A stretch of 64,000 bases of DNA from Chryseobacterium artocarpi (GTDB taxonomy: Bacteria > Bacteroidota > Bacteroidia > Flavobacteriales > Weeksellaceae). Each line of letters begins with the position of its first letter. Positions within the stretch are counted from its first letter, which is position 1. This document shows, piece by piece, positions 28,761 through 35,809 of the stretch. The stretch is taken from contig NZ_MAYH01000023.1 of assembly GCF_001684975.1 (NCBI RefSeq), positions 434,001 to 498,000 on the forward strand, given 5' to 3'. The notes below the pieces were generated by a model. That model did no database searches. It was not told where the DNA came from and saw only the letters and a list, made by a program, of their open reading frames with translations. A program made the position numbers and the translations under genes.

Positions 28761-28790
28761 AAAAGAGCCACAATGATTTGTGGCTCTTTT
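28761..28790 (+). terminator. Terminator
   Basis: AAAAGAGCCACAA pairs with TTGTGGCTCTTTT (13 base pairs, 4-base loop), followed by ATTATGG, directly after the secreted-protein gene. Confidence 0.85.
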
Positions 28791-28923
28791 ATTATGGAGT
28801 TTAAAGATTTATTTTTTTTCAATAAGTAGTCTTTTTAATCTTTATTAGGAAAGTTTCTGCTATACTCTTTTGGGTTTTTACACCAATTCTTATATTAGTA
28901 TCATTAAAACTATTTGTATAACC

Positions 28924-29370
28924 ATGGTCATAGAAAGTCTTACATCTCTTTACCAACGCGATTTGGATAGATTAAAGAATGAAATAGAAGCTTATCAACA
29001 GGAAAATAATCTTTGGAAAACAGATCAAAAAGTTACCAACTCAGCCGGAAATCTTTGTCTTCATTTAATTGGTAATCTTAATCAATTTATTGGAGCTCAG
29101 CTTGGAAACACAAACTATGTCCGACAAAGAGAATTGGAATTTTCAACAAAAGATGTTCCCAGAATTGAACTTATAGAAAAGATTAAAGAAACTGCAATTG
29201 TTGTGGATAATGTTCTCAATCATCTTACTGAAGAGGATCTGAATAAAGAATATTCACGGGCTCCGGGTGAAGAGAAAATGTCAACTACTTATTTTCTGAT
29301 TCATTATTTAGCACATCTGGATTATCATTTAGGGCAGATTAATTTCCATAGAAGATTGCTTGATATTTAA
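28924..29370 (+). CDS. DinB/DUF1572-type helical protein
   Basis: About 148 residues from ATG 28924 (MVIESLTSLYQRDL); the 18-residue extension upstream is unlike the family. The four-helix bundle carries SAGNLCLHLIGNLNQFIG with the first His and FLIHYLAHLDYHLGQINFHRRL with the later metal-binding His residues, as in DinB-like metalloproteins. These act in thiol or stress chemistry, but the substrate is unknown. The ATG of the following gene lies 25 bases after the stop. Confidence 0.82.
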   Translation: MVIESLTSLYQRDLDRLKNEIEAYQQENNLWKTDQKVTNSAGNLCLHLIGNLNQFIGAQLGNTNYVRQRELEFSTKDVPRIELIEKIKETAIVVDNVLNHLTEEDLNKEYSRAPGEEKMSTTYFLIHYLAHLDYHLGQINFHRRLLDI

Positions 29371-29395
29371 ATGCTATTTTAAAATAAATATGATA

Positions 29396-30307
29396 ATGAA
29401 AATAGGAATATCTTTAATTGCTGTGCTTTTTACCACCAGCTTTATATCCGGACAAAAAACAGAGGTTGTAAGTCCACATTTGGATAAATTTCAGAATATA
29501 CGTGAATTTTATATCACTCCTGATGAGAATGAAGCCTATTTTACAGTACAAAGTCCTGGACAGGACCTTTCACAAATTGTATATGTAAAAAACAAAAAGT
29601 GGAAAGACCCGATATTATTGCCATTTTGTGATGGTTATTCTTATTTGGAACCTTTTTTATCAAACGATGGGAAAAGACTTTATTTTGCCTCAGACCGACC
29701 AAAATATGAATCAGAAATGAAGAAAAGTGATTTTGACATCTGGTATGTGGAACGGGAAAACAGGAATGAAAAGTGGTCCAAACCAATAAATATGGGACCC
29801 AATGTAAATAGTGAAAATAATGAGTTCTATCCTACTCTTTCTGATAATAATAATCTATATTTTACAATGGAAGCAAAAAGTGGGTTGGGAAAAGATGATA
29901 TCTATTATTGTAAATGGAATGGTAAAGAATATTCTCAACCTGTTTTACTCAATAATAATATTAACAGTGATGGGTACGAGTTCAATGCATTTATTTCTAA
30001 AGATGAAAATATACTGATCTATACAAAATATAATGCTAAAGACGGATTAGGAAGCGGCGATTTATATCTTGCTAAAAAAGATAATTCAGGTGAATGGCAA
30101 AAAGCACAAAATATGGGAAATAGTATCAATACAAAATATATGGAATACTGCCCTTTTTACAATAATCAAACGGGAACCCTTTATTTTACCAGCAGAAGAA
30201 ATAGTCTTACTCCAAACAAATTTAAAAGTCTGGAAGATTTTCAAGGATATATTTCATCCGGAGAAAATGGATTGAGTAAAATATACAAAACCGTTATAAA
30301 ACTATAA
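29396..30307 (+). CDS. Secreted WD40-like (PD40) beta-propeller protein
   Basis: About 303 residues from ATG 29396, giving a clean signal peptide (MKIGISLIAVLFTTSFISGQ); an ATG two codons earlier is also possible. Repeats of the TolB/PD40 type are visible: PFLSNDGKRLYFASDRP, DIWYVEREN, YPTLSDNNNLYFTMEAKSGLGKDDIYY, FNAFISKDENILIYTKY, DLYLAKK, GTLYFTSRR. About five to six blades. It probably works as an envelope binding scaffold. It may be co-transcribed with the DinB-like gene. Confidence 0.82.
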   Translation: MKIGISLIAVLFTTSFISGQKTEVVSPHLDKFQNIREFYITPDENEAYFTVQSPGQDLSQIVYVKNKKWKDPILLPFCDGYSYLEPFLSNDGKRLYFASDRPKYESEMKKSDFDIWYVERENRNEKWSKPINMGPNVNSENNEFYPTLSDNNNLYFTMEAKSGLGKDDIYYCKWNGKEYSQPVLLNNNINSDGYEFNAFISKDENILIYTKYNAKDGLGSGDLYLAKKDNSGEWQKAQNMGNSINTKYMEYCPFYNNQTGTLYFTSRRNSLTPNKFKSLEDFQGYISSGENGLSKIYKTVIKL

Positions 30308-30313
30308 CAATCT

Positions 30314-30345
30314 AAAATAGCCATGCGCTTTTACATGGCTATTTT
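30314..30345. terminator. Bidirectional terminator
   Basis: AAAATAGCCATG pairs with CATGGCTATTTT (12 base pairs, 8-base loop), between convergent genes ending at 30307 and 30362. Confidence 0.82.
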
Positions 30346-30361
30346 TATTGAAAATATTCTT

Positions 30362-31240
30362 TTATTTTTTCTTACCAATATTCAAGCTCACCAGCCAAAA
30401 TTGTTGTTCCGCTAATCCTTTCATGGGATCTGAACCATAATTAAAGCTGCCTCCGATAGAGATATTTACAGGCTCATTAACAATGAAAATATCAGCTCCA
30501 GCTTTGAAAAGATCTGTATAATCTTCTTTATACTCTGAAGTGTTTACAGCATCTACCCTTCCTGTATAATCTAAACTCAATCGGATAAAAGGTTTTCCGG
30601 AATCATTCATGAATTGGTATTGTGCTCCCAATATATAAAGAGGTCTTATAATAAAACCTTTGGCATCTTTATCTTTTGCATTGAAAATTCCCTGAATCTG
30701 CGTACCTCCGTAAAGGGTCAGCAACAATTCTCTTTTTCCTTTATTGAATTTTGTTTCAGTATTCAGGTTCAACCCTTCTTCACCTCGTTTATACCAGCTG
30801 AAAAGTACTGTTGATGTTAAAGAGTTTTTTGTTCCCACAGCGTCATAAACATATCTTCCATCAGCATTGATATACAAAGCACTGTTTGCATTCGGAGTCA
30901 ATTTTTCTACCATCCCGTAGCCTACCTGAAGATTATCCTGTTTTTTTTCGGTTAACGTATTTTTATGATATTCCAACATAATCTTTGAGATCCCGGTTTC
31001 TGAAGAGTCCCATTTGTAACCTAATCCCAGATTGATCAACCATGATGATGGTGCATTTTTAGGAAATGTGAGCATAAACTGAGCTGGTTTCTCTTTCTTT
31101 TCAGCTGTTTCCATTGATTCACTGATCAGGATATGCTTCCAAAATGCTGATTCACTCGTTTTTTTCTCTTCCGGTTCTTCCTGTGCCTGTAATGAAGTGC
31201 AAAACATGAGTGCAAATATTGTAATGGGTAACTTTTTCAT
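30362..31240 (-). CDS. Probable outer-membrane beta-barrel protein
   Basis: 292 residues. A signal peptide (MKKLPITIFALMFCTSLQAQ) is followed by an acidic/Lys linker and then alternating amphipathic strands (SWLINLGLGYKW, KIMLEYHKNTL, NLQVGYGMV, YINADGRYVYD, LTSTVLFSWYKRG, LLLTLYGGTQ, IRPLYILGAQYQF, FIRLSLDYTGRV, NISIGGSFNYG, QFWLVSLNIGKKK). This looks like a 10-12-stranded barrel. It overlaps the preceding gene by 4 bases, so the two products may work together. No family name recognised. Confidence 0.7.
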   Translation of the reverse strand: MKKLPITIFALMFCTSLQAQEEPEEKKTSESAFWKHILISESMETAEKKEKPAQFMLTFPKNAPSSWLINLGLGYKWDSSETGISKIMLEYHKNTLTEKKQDNLQVGYGMVEKLTPNANSALYINADGRYVYDAVGTKNSLTSTVLFSWYKRGEEGLNLNTETKFNKGKRELLLTLYGGTQIQGIFNAKDKDAKGFIIRPLYILGAQYQFMNDSGKPFIRLSLDYTGRVDAVNTSEYKEDYTDLFKAGADIFIVNEPVNISIGGSFNYGSDPMKGLAEQQFWLVSLNIGKKK

Positions 31241-31683
31241 TTCACATTAACTTTAGTGGGTGAAACATCGCTAACTTTTCTTACAAGCTCAACACAGTTT
31301 TTTACTTTTGCACATGCTCTTACTTCTTTCCGTAACAGCTTACGGGCAGACGCATTGTGACCCTTTGCAATTTTATTAAAGGAAGCGGTAAGATCATTAT
31401 AATTCTCAGGATCACTAAAGCCATAAGCAGACATATCAATGTTATCATCAACTGTCAACGGATCTGTGTCTCTGTCTCCATATACCAACAGAATAGCTCT
31501 TTTTACCTGATAGGCAATTGTTGCTGTACTATTCTGATAATCGGAAACTTCAACCAAAAATTTACTCAGCTTCATATTCTTAACTTTTATGGCTGGATTG
31601 GTCTTCTCAAATTTCTTGACCGCTTTCATAAGGTTATCAAATGACTGCGGATGTACTTTAATAAATTGATTTTTTCTACTCAT
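31237..31683 (-). CDS. Hypothetical protein coupled to the barrel gene
   Basis: 148 residues, basic, no signal peptide. Contains ILLVYGDRDTDPLTVDDNIDMSAYGFSDPENYNDLTASFN and a Cys pair in ACAKVKNCVELV. I recognise no domain. Overlap of 4 bases with the following barrel gene indicates translational coupling. Without a signal peptide it is probably cytoplasmic. Confidence 0.65.
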   Translation of the reverse strand: MSRKNQFIKVHPQSFDNLMKAVKKFEKTNPAIKVKNMKLSKFLVEVSDYQNSTATIAYQVKRAILLVYGDRDTDPLTVDDNIDMSAYGFSDPENYNDLTASFNKIAKGHNASARKLLRKEVRACAKVKNCVELVRKVSDVSPTKVNVK

Positions 31684-32084
31684 GATTTTTGTTTTTATGG
31701 TTAATGAAATATCAAATCAGTACTATGACATTGTAATACTTAAACAAGCTGATACAACTAAAAAATGAAAAATCATTTTAGCTCTTTATTTTCGTTACGG
31801 CACAATTGATGTAAAAAAAGATGAGGTAATGTAACAAAGCGTATGACTGACTATATCGTACACTCTATATTTATCCGGTGTTGACATAATTCGGTTACTA
31901 GTTTTGGATGCCTACTCTATTTAATACGGTTTTCGGCATTCCCGATATAGAAAAAAGCGAAGTTTTTGAATTCGTTTAGATATTAATAATCTTAAATAGA
32001 ATGTAGAAAACAACTTAATTCTATGTAATAAATCTACGACTTTTTCTACTTTGGTGAAAAAGTTTCAACAATTATTTGTTAAAT
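31684..32084. other. Intergenic region without recognisable gene
   Basis: About 400 AT-rich bases between the gene starting at 31683 and the terminator at 32085. It should hold the promoter for the two-gene unit to its left, but I found no full consensus match and no convincing frame. Confidence 0.5.
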
Positions 32085-32112
32085 AAAACAGCCCCTGAAA
32101 CGGGGCTGTTTT
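32085..32112 (-). terminator. Terminator of the DUF2158-like gene
   Basis: AAAACAGCCCC pairs with GGGGCTGTTTT (11 base pairs, 6-base loop), immediately after the stop codon of the small minus-strand gene at 32117-32293. Confidence 0.82.
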
Positions 32113-32116
32113 TATA

Positions 32117-32293
32117 TTAATCTCTATCATATTTTACCAAAGTATCTCTATGAAATTCACCTATTTGCAAAATTTCTTGAGAAAACCAAATACATTCTAA
32201 ATATTCTGGACCTCTCATTCCGATGTCATTGATGGTCATTATGGTTCTTGCATCTGATTTTAAGTAGACCGTATCTCCTATTTTTAATTCCAT
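32117..32293 (-). CDS. DUF2158 (YodC-like) small protein
   Basis: 58 residues, translated by hand. It starts MELKIGDTVYLKSDARTIMT, then IGMRGPEYLECIWFS and FHRDTLVKYD. This matches the DUF2158 pattern: an SH3-like barrel with 'G-D-x-V-x-L-K-S ... M-T-V', a 'C-x-W-F' strand and a final 'F-x-x-x-x-L'. The role is unknown. It has its own terminator and lies just outside the left inverted tRNA repeat. Confidence 0.78.
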   Translation of the reverse strand: MELKIGDTVYLKSDARTIMTINDIGMRGPEYLECIWFSQEILQIGEFHRDTLVKYDRD

Positions 32294-32394
32294 TCGTATT
32301 GAGTTTAAAAGTTAATATCAAATATAGGAAAATTGGGACTTATTTTATACTCAATTGTTTATAAAACTGCTGAAAATAAAATTTAAACAAAACA

Positions 32395-32425
32395 TTTGCA
32401 TATATCATATAAATACTTACTTTTG
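32395..32425 (+). promoter_or_regulatory. Promoter of the left tRNA-Ala gene
   Basis: TTTG (32395-32398), a 19-base spacer, then TACTTTTG (32418-32425): a full consensus match, with the tRNA beginning 14 bases later. Confidence 0.8.
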
Positions 32426-32514
32426 TACCGCTTCATATGGGGGATTGGCGCAGTTGGCTAGCGCGTTTGACTGGCAGTCAAAAGGTCACGGGTTCGAATC
32501 CCGTATTCTCCACT
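32399..32514 (+). repeat. Left arm of a 116-base inverted repeat
   Basis: This stretch reappears in reverse complement at 44965-45080 with three mismatches and no gaps. It spans the promoter spacer, the -7 box, the whole tRNA gene and two bases beyond. The -33 TTTG lies just outside and is not part of the repeat. Confidence 0.95.
32439..32512 (+). tRNA. tRNA-Ala (GGC)
   Basis: 74 bases. The acceptor GGGGGAT pairs with ATTCTCC, including a G3-U70 pair, the alanine identity element, and the discriminator is A73. D arm GCGC/GCGC, anticodon stem TTTGA/TCAAA with loop CTGGCAG (anticodon GGC at 32473-32475), and T arm ACGGG/CCCGT. CCA is not encoded. Confidence 0.95.
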
Positions 32515-32543
32515 GGTGTAATTGAATGGTAGTTTTGGAGGGC

Positions 32544-32927
32544 CTAACTTAGATTTACTTGCGGCATTACTATAATCCGTAGTATAATTAGCATTTTGTT
32601 TTGTTCAGCTATTGCCCAAGGTTTAGTATCCAAAGGATTTCTTAAAGATTTGTTCCAATCTTCTACAAATTTAGCCTCAATAGCTACATTTTTTCCATTA
32701 ATAACAGCAACATTATCAGCAACACCGTTTACTAATAGCCCATCAACTATCGCAGTATATTGTCTTGAATTAAAATTTGCAGCTCCCCCATATAAATCTT
32801 GAATATCATCTTCGTATTGCTGTGCTTTATCTATAGCTCTATATCTACCATTATGCACCAGAATCCCATCCTCGGTTAAATAATAGTTTTCATTATCCTC
32901 AATATCAAAATTATAAACTTCTTTAGC
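32544..32927 (-). pseudogene. Orphan toxin cassette 1 (Hint end plus truncated nuclease tip)
   Basis: The frame begins with the last 20 or so residues of a Hint domain (VYNFDIEDNENYYLTEDG, then ILVHNG) and continues into the same tip as the effector at 35810 (GRYRAIDKAQQYEDDIQDL, ..NVAIEAKFVEDW). It lacks any carrier domain and any true start (a GTG at the HNG junction only). It breaks off after AEQNKML, losing about 45 residues of the tip. 331 bases are colinear with the active gene at about 98% identity by eye, so the duplication is recent. It lies after a terminator and should be silent. Confidence 0.82.
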
Positions 32928-32944
32928 AAGAAATATTAGGAAAA

Positions 32945-32968
32945 AAAGCTATTCACATGAACAGCTTT
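32945..32968 (-). terminator. Terminator after the SUKH-like genes
   Basis: On the minus strand AAAGCTGTTCA pairs with TGAATAGCTTT (11 pairs, one G-U, 2-base loop), followed by a run of seven T. It separates the immunity genes from cassette 1. Confidence 0.75.
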
Positions 32969-33000
32969 GATAAGGACAACAATTTGTATTCAATAAGATT

Positions 33001-33603
33001 TTATACTATATTTTTAAATTTATCTATTGGTGGTAAACCTACTTTCTTTCTTTTCATATTAATTTGTTCGAGCTCATCATCTGAAAGAGGTATTTCATCG
33101 GAATCGTCATCTACTTTGATGAAAAAATTATCAATAAAATCATGCAATGTGTCCGCTAAAAAGTAATCATCCTCTTCATTATCACTTTCATGGTACCAAT
33201 AATATATATTTCCGAAAGAATCTTCTTCTAAAGAATAATAAATAATATCACCTGGATATCCTTCAAATAAGGGAAAAAACCTAGCAGTAATCTGGTTTGG
33301 TGAAAAATATTGATTTATTATTGAGCCTACACCTTTATTTGAATCATCCCATCCGAATATTGTTCCAATTTCTATCTCTCCTGATTGTAAAAACCCCGAC
33401 TTAATATCGTTTTTTGCATAAACATCGTTATTAAACCTACTGTTGCCAAATTTGGAAACAAATTCAATAATCTCAAGATCAGGAATTTTACCCATTATTG
33501 AATTTACAATAGATAAAGATTTATCTATTGATGATTCTAAATCTTCATTGCTTATATATTTAACACCACCTAAATCTTCAATTTTATCAAATAAGTTGTT
33601 CAT
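33001..33603 (-). CDS. SUKH-like (SMI1/KNR4) immunity candidate
   Basis: 200 residues, strongly acidic, no signal peptide. IEFVSKFGNSRFNN resembles the SUKH 'L-x-x-F-x-x-x-y-G' start, and IIYYSLEEDSFGNIYYWYHE the 'G-D-x-x-x-x-x-x-x-x-x-G-x-V-Y-x-W-x-H' core. SUKH proteins are widespread immunity proteins of toxin-tip systems. The tail NMKRKKVGLPPIDKF resembles that of the neighbouring SUKH protein (NKRLIKKGLPPIIK), so the two share an ending. It stands downstream of the effector operon among orphan toxin tips. Confidence 0.75.
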   Translation of the reverse strand: MNNLFDKIEDLGGVKYISNEDLESSIDKSLSIVNSIMGKIPDLEIIEFVSKFGNSRFNNDVYAKNDIKSGFLQSGEIEIGTIFGWDDSNKGVGSIINQYFSPNQITARFFPLFEGYPGDIIYYSLEEDSFGNIYYWYHESDNEEDDYFLADTLHDFIDNFFIKVDDDSDEIPLSDDELEQINMKRKKVGLPPIDKFKNIV

Positions 33604-33661
33604 GACTTTAATTTACACAATTACGGCACTATACGCCAGACAGCATCCTAACTATTATCAA

Positions 33662-34276
33662 TTACTTTATGATTGGAGGAAGCCCCTTTTTAATAAGCCG
33701 TTTATTAACTTGCGTAATTGTCTCATCATCAAATTCTTTTAATTTCTCAACAGAAAGGAAATCTTCCCAAATAACCTCATCTAGCTTTTTTTCTTTTATT
33801 ACATCTCCGTAAAGATTTGTTAGAACTTCAGTAAAACTATCTGCTACATAATCTAAGTAATAATAGTCGAATTCGTTTTCATGATCTTCAATAACGAGTT
33901 CTTTATCCTCAATAATGAATTTCTGTTCATGGTCCCACCTTAAAACTTTGGGATCGTTTTTACTTTCTCTATAGTCGAAACAGAGGAAATTACCACCAGG
34001 ATCCATCGTTATAGGAAAAACATCAGTTGGTATTTTGTTTTTTATCTCCTCATATAGCGAAATGATATTTTCATCTGCATCGAGATTGAAGTTTAAAATT
34101 TCACCAAATGCCTTTGCTTTCTCCCTAGATGTATCAATAGTATTTGGAGTTGGCATCGCAGCATTGTGTTCCAGAACTATTTTTTTGTAATCTTCAGGAA
34201 ATTTAATTCCAAAGCTATTCTCTACCTCTGAAATTGACATAGGATTTTTTAATTGTTTTTCGTAAAGCCAATTCAT
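33662..34276 (-). CDS. SMI1/KNR4 (SUKH-1) family immunity protein
   Basis: 204 residues, acidic, cytoplasmic. SISEVENSFGIKFPEDYKKIVLEHNAA is a clear SUKH-1 start, and PITMDPGGNFLCFDYRE followed by VLRWDHEQKF is the conserved core. The C-terminal NKRLIKKGLPPIIK is shared with the next gene downstream. It would protect against a toxin tip, perhaps one encoded earlier here and now lost. The exact partner is not identifiable. Confidence 0.88.
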   Translation of the reverse strand: MNWLYEKQLKNPMSISEVENSFGIKFPEDYKKIVLEHNAAMPTPNTIDTSREKAKAFGEILNFNLDADENIISLYEEIKNKIPTDVFPITMDPGGNFLCFDYRESKNDPKVLRWDHEQKFIIEDKELVIEDHENEFDYYYLDYVADSFTEVLTNLYGDVIKEKKLDEVIWEDFLSVEKLKEFDDETITQVNKRLIKKGLPPIIK

Positions 34277-34377
34277 GTTTTATTAAATCAAAATTACGTC
34301 ACTTTCCACTGCATGGAGTGCATCATCTTTAATGTAGCCCCTCCAGTACTAATTTATTAAAAAATTTAATTTGTTGC

Positions 34378-34803
34378 TTATTTGAAATTTATATCAATTT
34401 TTTTTGGATTAGTGTTGCTTTCTATTATTTTTTCTAAAGTTCCAGATTGTTGTTTAATAATTATAGCTCGCAACGCATTAAAAGAAGAGAACAAAACACC
34501 ACTTTCGCTTCCGTAATCAATTACAGGTTTATTAAAAAATATAGATTTCTTGTTTGTATCAAGAATCCAGTTTCCTCCATAGATGTGCCTAAACAATTCC
34601 CCCAAATAACATGCCCCATCATAATAATCATTATCTTCAACTTTAATGTTATTCTCCAAAATATACTTTTCAAATTTTTCAATAGAGTTTTTTTCAAAAT
34701 CAATATCGTATCCTTTTGAATTTATTCTTTTTATAAAATTCTGCACTATTTCGTCTAAATGAAATATGAAATTTTCAAACTTTTCGTTATCTGTAGTCTT
34801 CAT
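34378..34803 (-). CDS. Immunity candidate next to orphan cassette 2
   Basis: 141 residues, acidic, no signal. Contains ACYLGELFRHIYGGNWILDT, then INYGSES-like and FNALRAIIIK. The 'Y-L-G-E-x-x-x-x-x-x-x-G-x-W' pattern reminds me of DUF3806-type immunity-like proteins, but I cannot name it firmly. It starts 12 bases after the stop of orphan cassette 2, so it is most probably the cognate immunity gene carried along with that tip. Confidence 0.65.
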   Translation of the reverse strand: MKTTDNEKFENFIFHLDEIVQNFIKRINSKGYDIDFEKNSIEKFEKYILENNIKVEDNDYYDGACYLGELFRHIYGGNWILDTNKKSIFFNKPVIDYGSESGVLFSSFNALRAIIIKQQSGTLEKIIESNTNPKKIDINFK

Positions 34804-34814
34804 TTAATGTAATT

Positions 34815-35333
34815 TTATGGTATTTGACTTCCTATTTTATATTTTATTCCAAGTTCGTCTAATTTATCTAAAAAAGGTTTGGAAGCCCCTCCTTCTAATA
34901 TATATTCAACAGTATATTGTTGTTCAACAAGCCAGGCATCCTTTTCCAAATCTATCTTTGCTTGTTCACAATGATAAACCTTACCTGTTTTGAGTTGTCC
35001 TATATACATATCATCACCTTTATAAATGTCGATCTGTCTATTACTGGTAGGAGTTTTAAAAACTTTATTCTCTCCGTTCATTGCATCTCGATATTCAGCT
35101 TCTCTCTTTAAGCCATAAGAATTATTTTGTATACAAACATCATATTTTTTACTCCATGCGTTATAATCCAGATCTCCTTTATAATCTTCCCATCTTTGAG
35201 CTTTATGTTCTGGTGAACCAGGTATTAAGTAATCAGTTGTATACCCATTATGTACCAGAATTCCATTTTCGGTAACATAATAGTTCTCATTATCCTCAAT
35301 ATCAGAATTATAAACTTTTTCGTAATGAGGTAA
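34815..35333 (-). pseudogene. Orphan toxin cassette 2 (Hint end plus different nuclease-like tip)
   Basis: An open frame begins LPHYEKVYNSDIEDNENYY, then VTENGILVHNG, the end of a Hint domain nearly identical to that of the effector at 35810. It then runs about 140 residues into a different tip ending at 34815. In the tip, NRQIDIYKGDDMYIGQLKTG and KIDLEKDAWLVEQQYTVEY follow the pattern of restriction-endonuclease-fold toxins (acidic residue, K-T-G, K-D-A). There is no carrier domain and no start codon until an internal ATG at 35081. It lies just behind a strong terminator. It looks like a stored or discarded tip that could be brought back by recombination at the Hint end. Confidence 0.8.
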
Positions 35334-35368
35334 AAAATTAGACTGTCATAACAGACAGTCTAATTTTT
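35333..35368 (-). terminator. Terminator separating the active effector module from orphan cassettes
   Basis: AAAAATTAGACTGTC pairs with GACAGTCTAATTTTT (15 base pairs, 6-base loop), overlapping the stop codon of the gene at 35367. Transcription of VgrG, effector and immunity should end here. Confidence 0.87.
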
Positions 35369-35804
35369 ATAATATTTTTTCTTTTTCTACAGGAGTGTTG
35401 GACTTTATTAAATTACCTGTTTCATCATAAAAATTATAACGTTCAAACTGACAATCTTCTAATTTATATTTTTCTCCATTAAGTATAGAAAAATATTTTC
35501 CATCCTTAATTTCCCCTATATTTAGATCAAGTATTACTATCCCTTTTTCAATCTGTTGCCTCCATCCAATTAAATCTTTTGAATAGGATAACCCATAAAA
35601 GTGCTTGTTATCCGGAGTAATTATAATAAAATTCTCACTTAAAACACCACCTGTTTTGGGGATTAAAGGTGAATTGGCAGATGCAATTATATTAACAAAA
35701 TTATCTTTTGTAATTTTTCCATTACCACTTTGAATATAAATGTATCTGTACTCTCTAAAATCAAATTCTTCTTTTCCTGGAAGAATCACATTTTCTATTT
35801 TCAT
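35367..35804 (-). CDS. Candidate immunity protein of the PAAR-like/Hint effector
   Basis: 145 residues, no signal peptide. DGKYFSILNGEKYKLEDCQFERYNFYDETGNL is the most distinctive stretch. I recognise no family. It begins 5 bases after the effector's stop codon, the standard place for the cognate immunity gene, and a terminator follows it directly. The function is inferred from position. Confidence 0.7.
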   Translation of the reverse strand: MKIENVILPGKEEFDFREYRYIYIQSGNGKITKDNFVNIIASANSPLIPKTGGVLSENFIIITPDNKHFYGLSYSKDLIGWRQQIEKGIVILDLNIGEIKDGKYFSILNGEKYKLEDCQFERYNFYDETGNLIKSNTPVEKEKIL

Positions 35805-35809
35805 AATAA

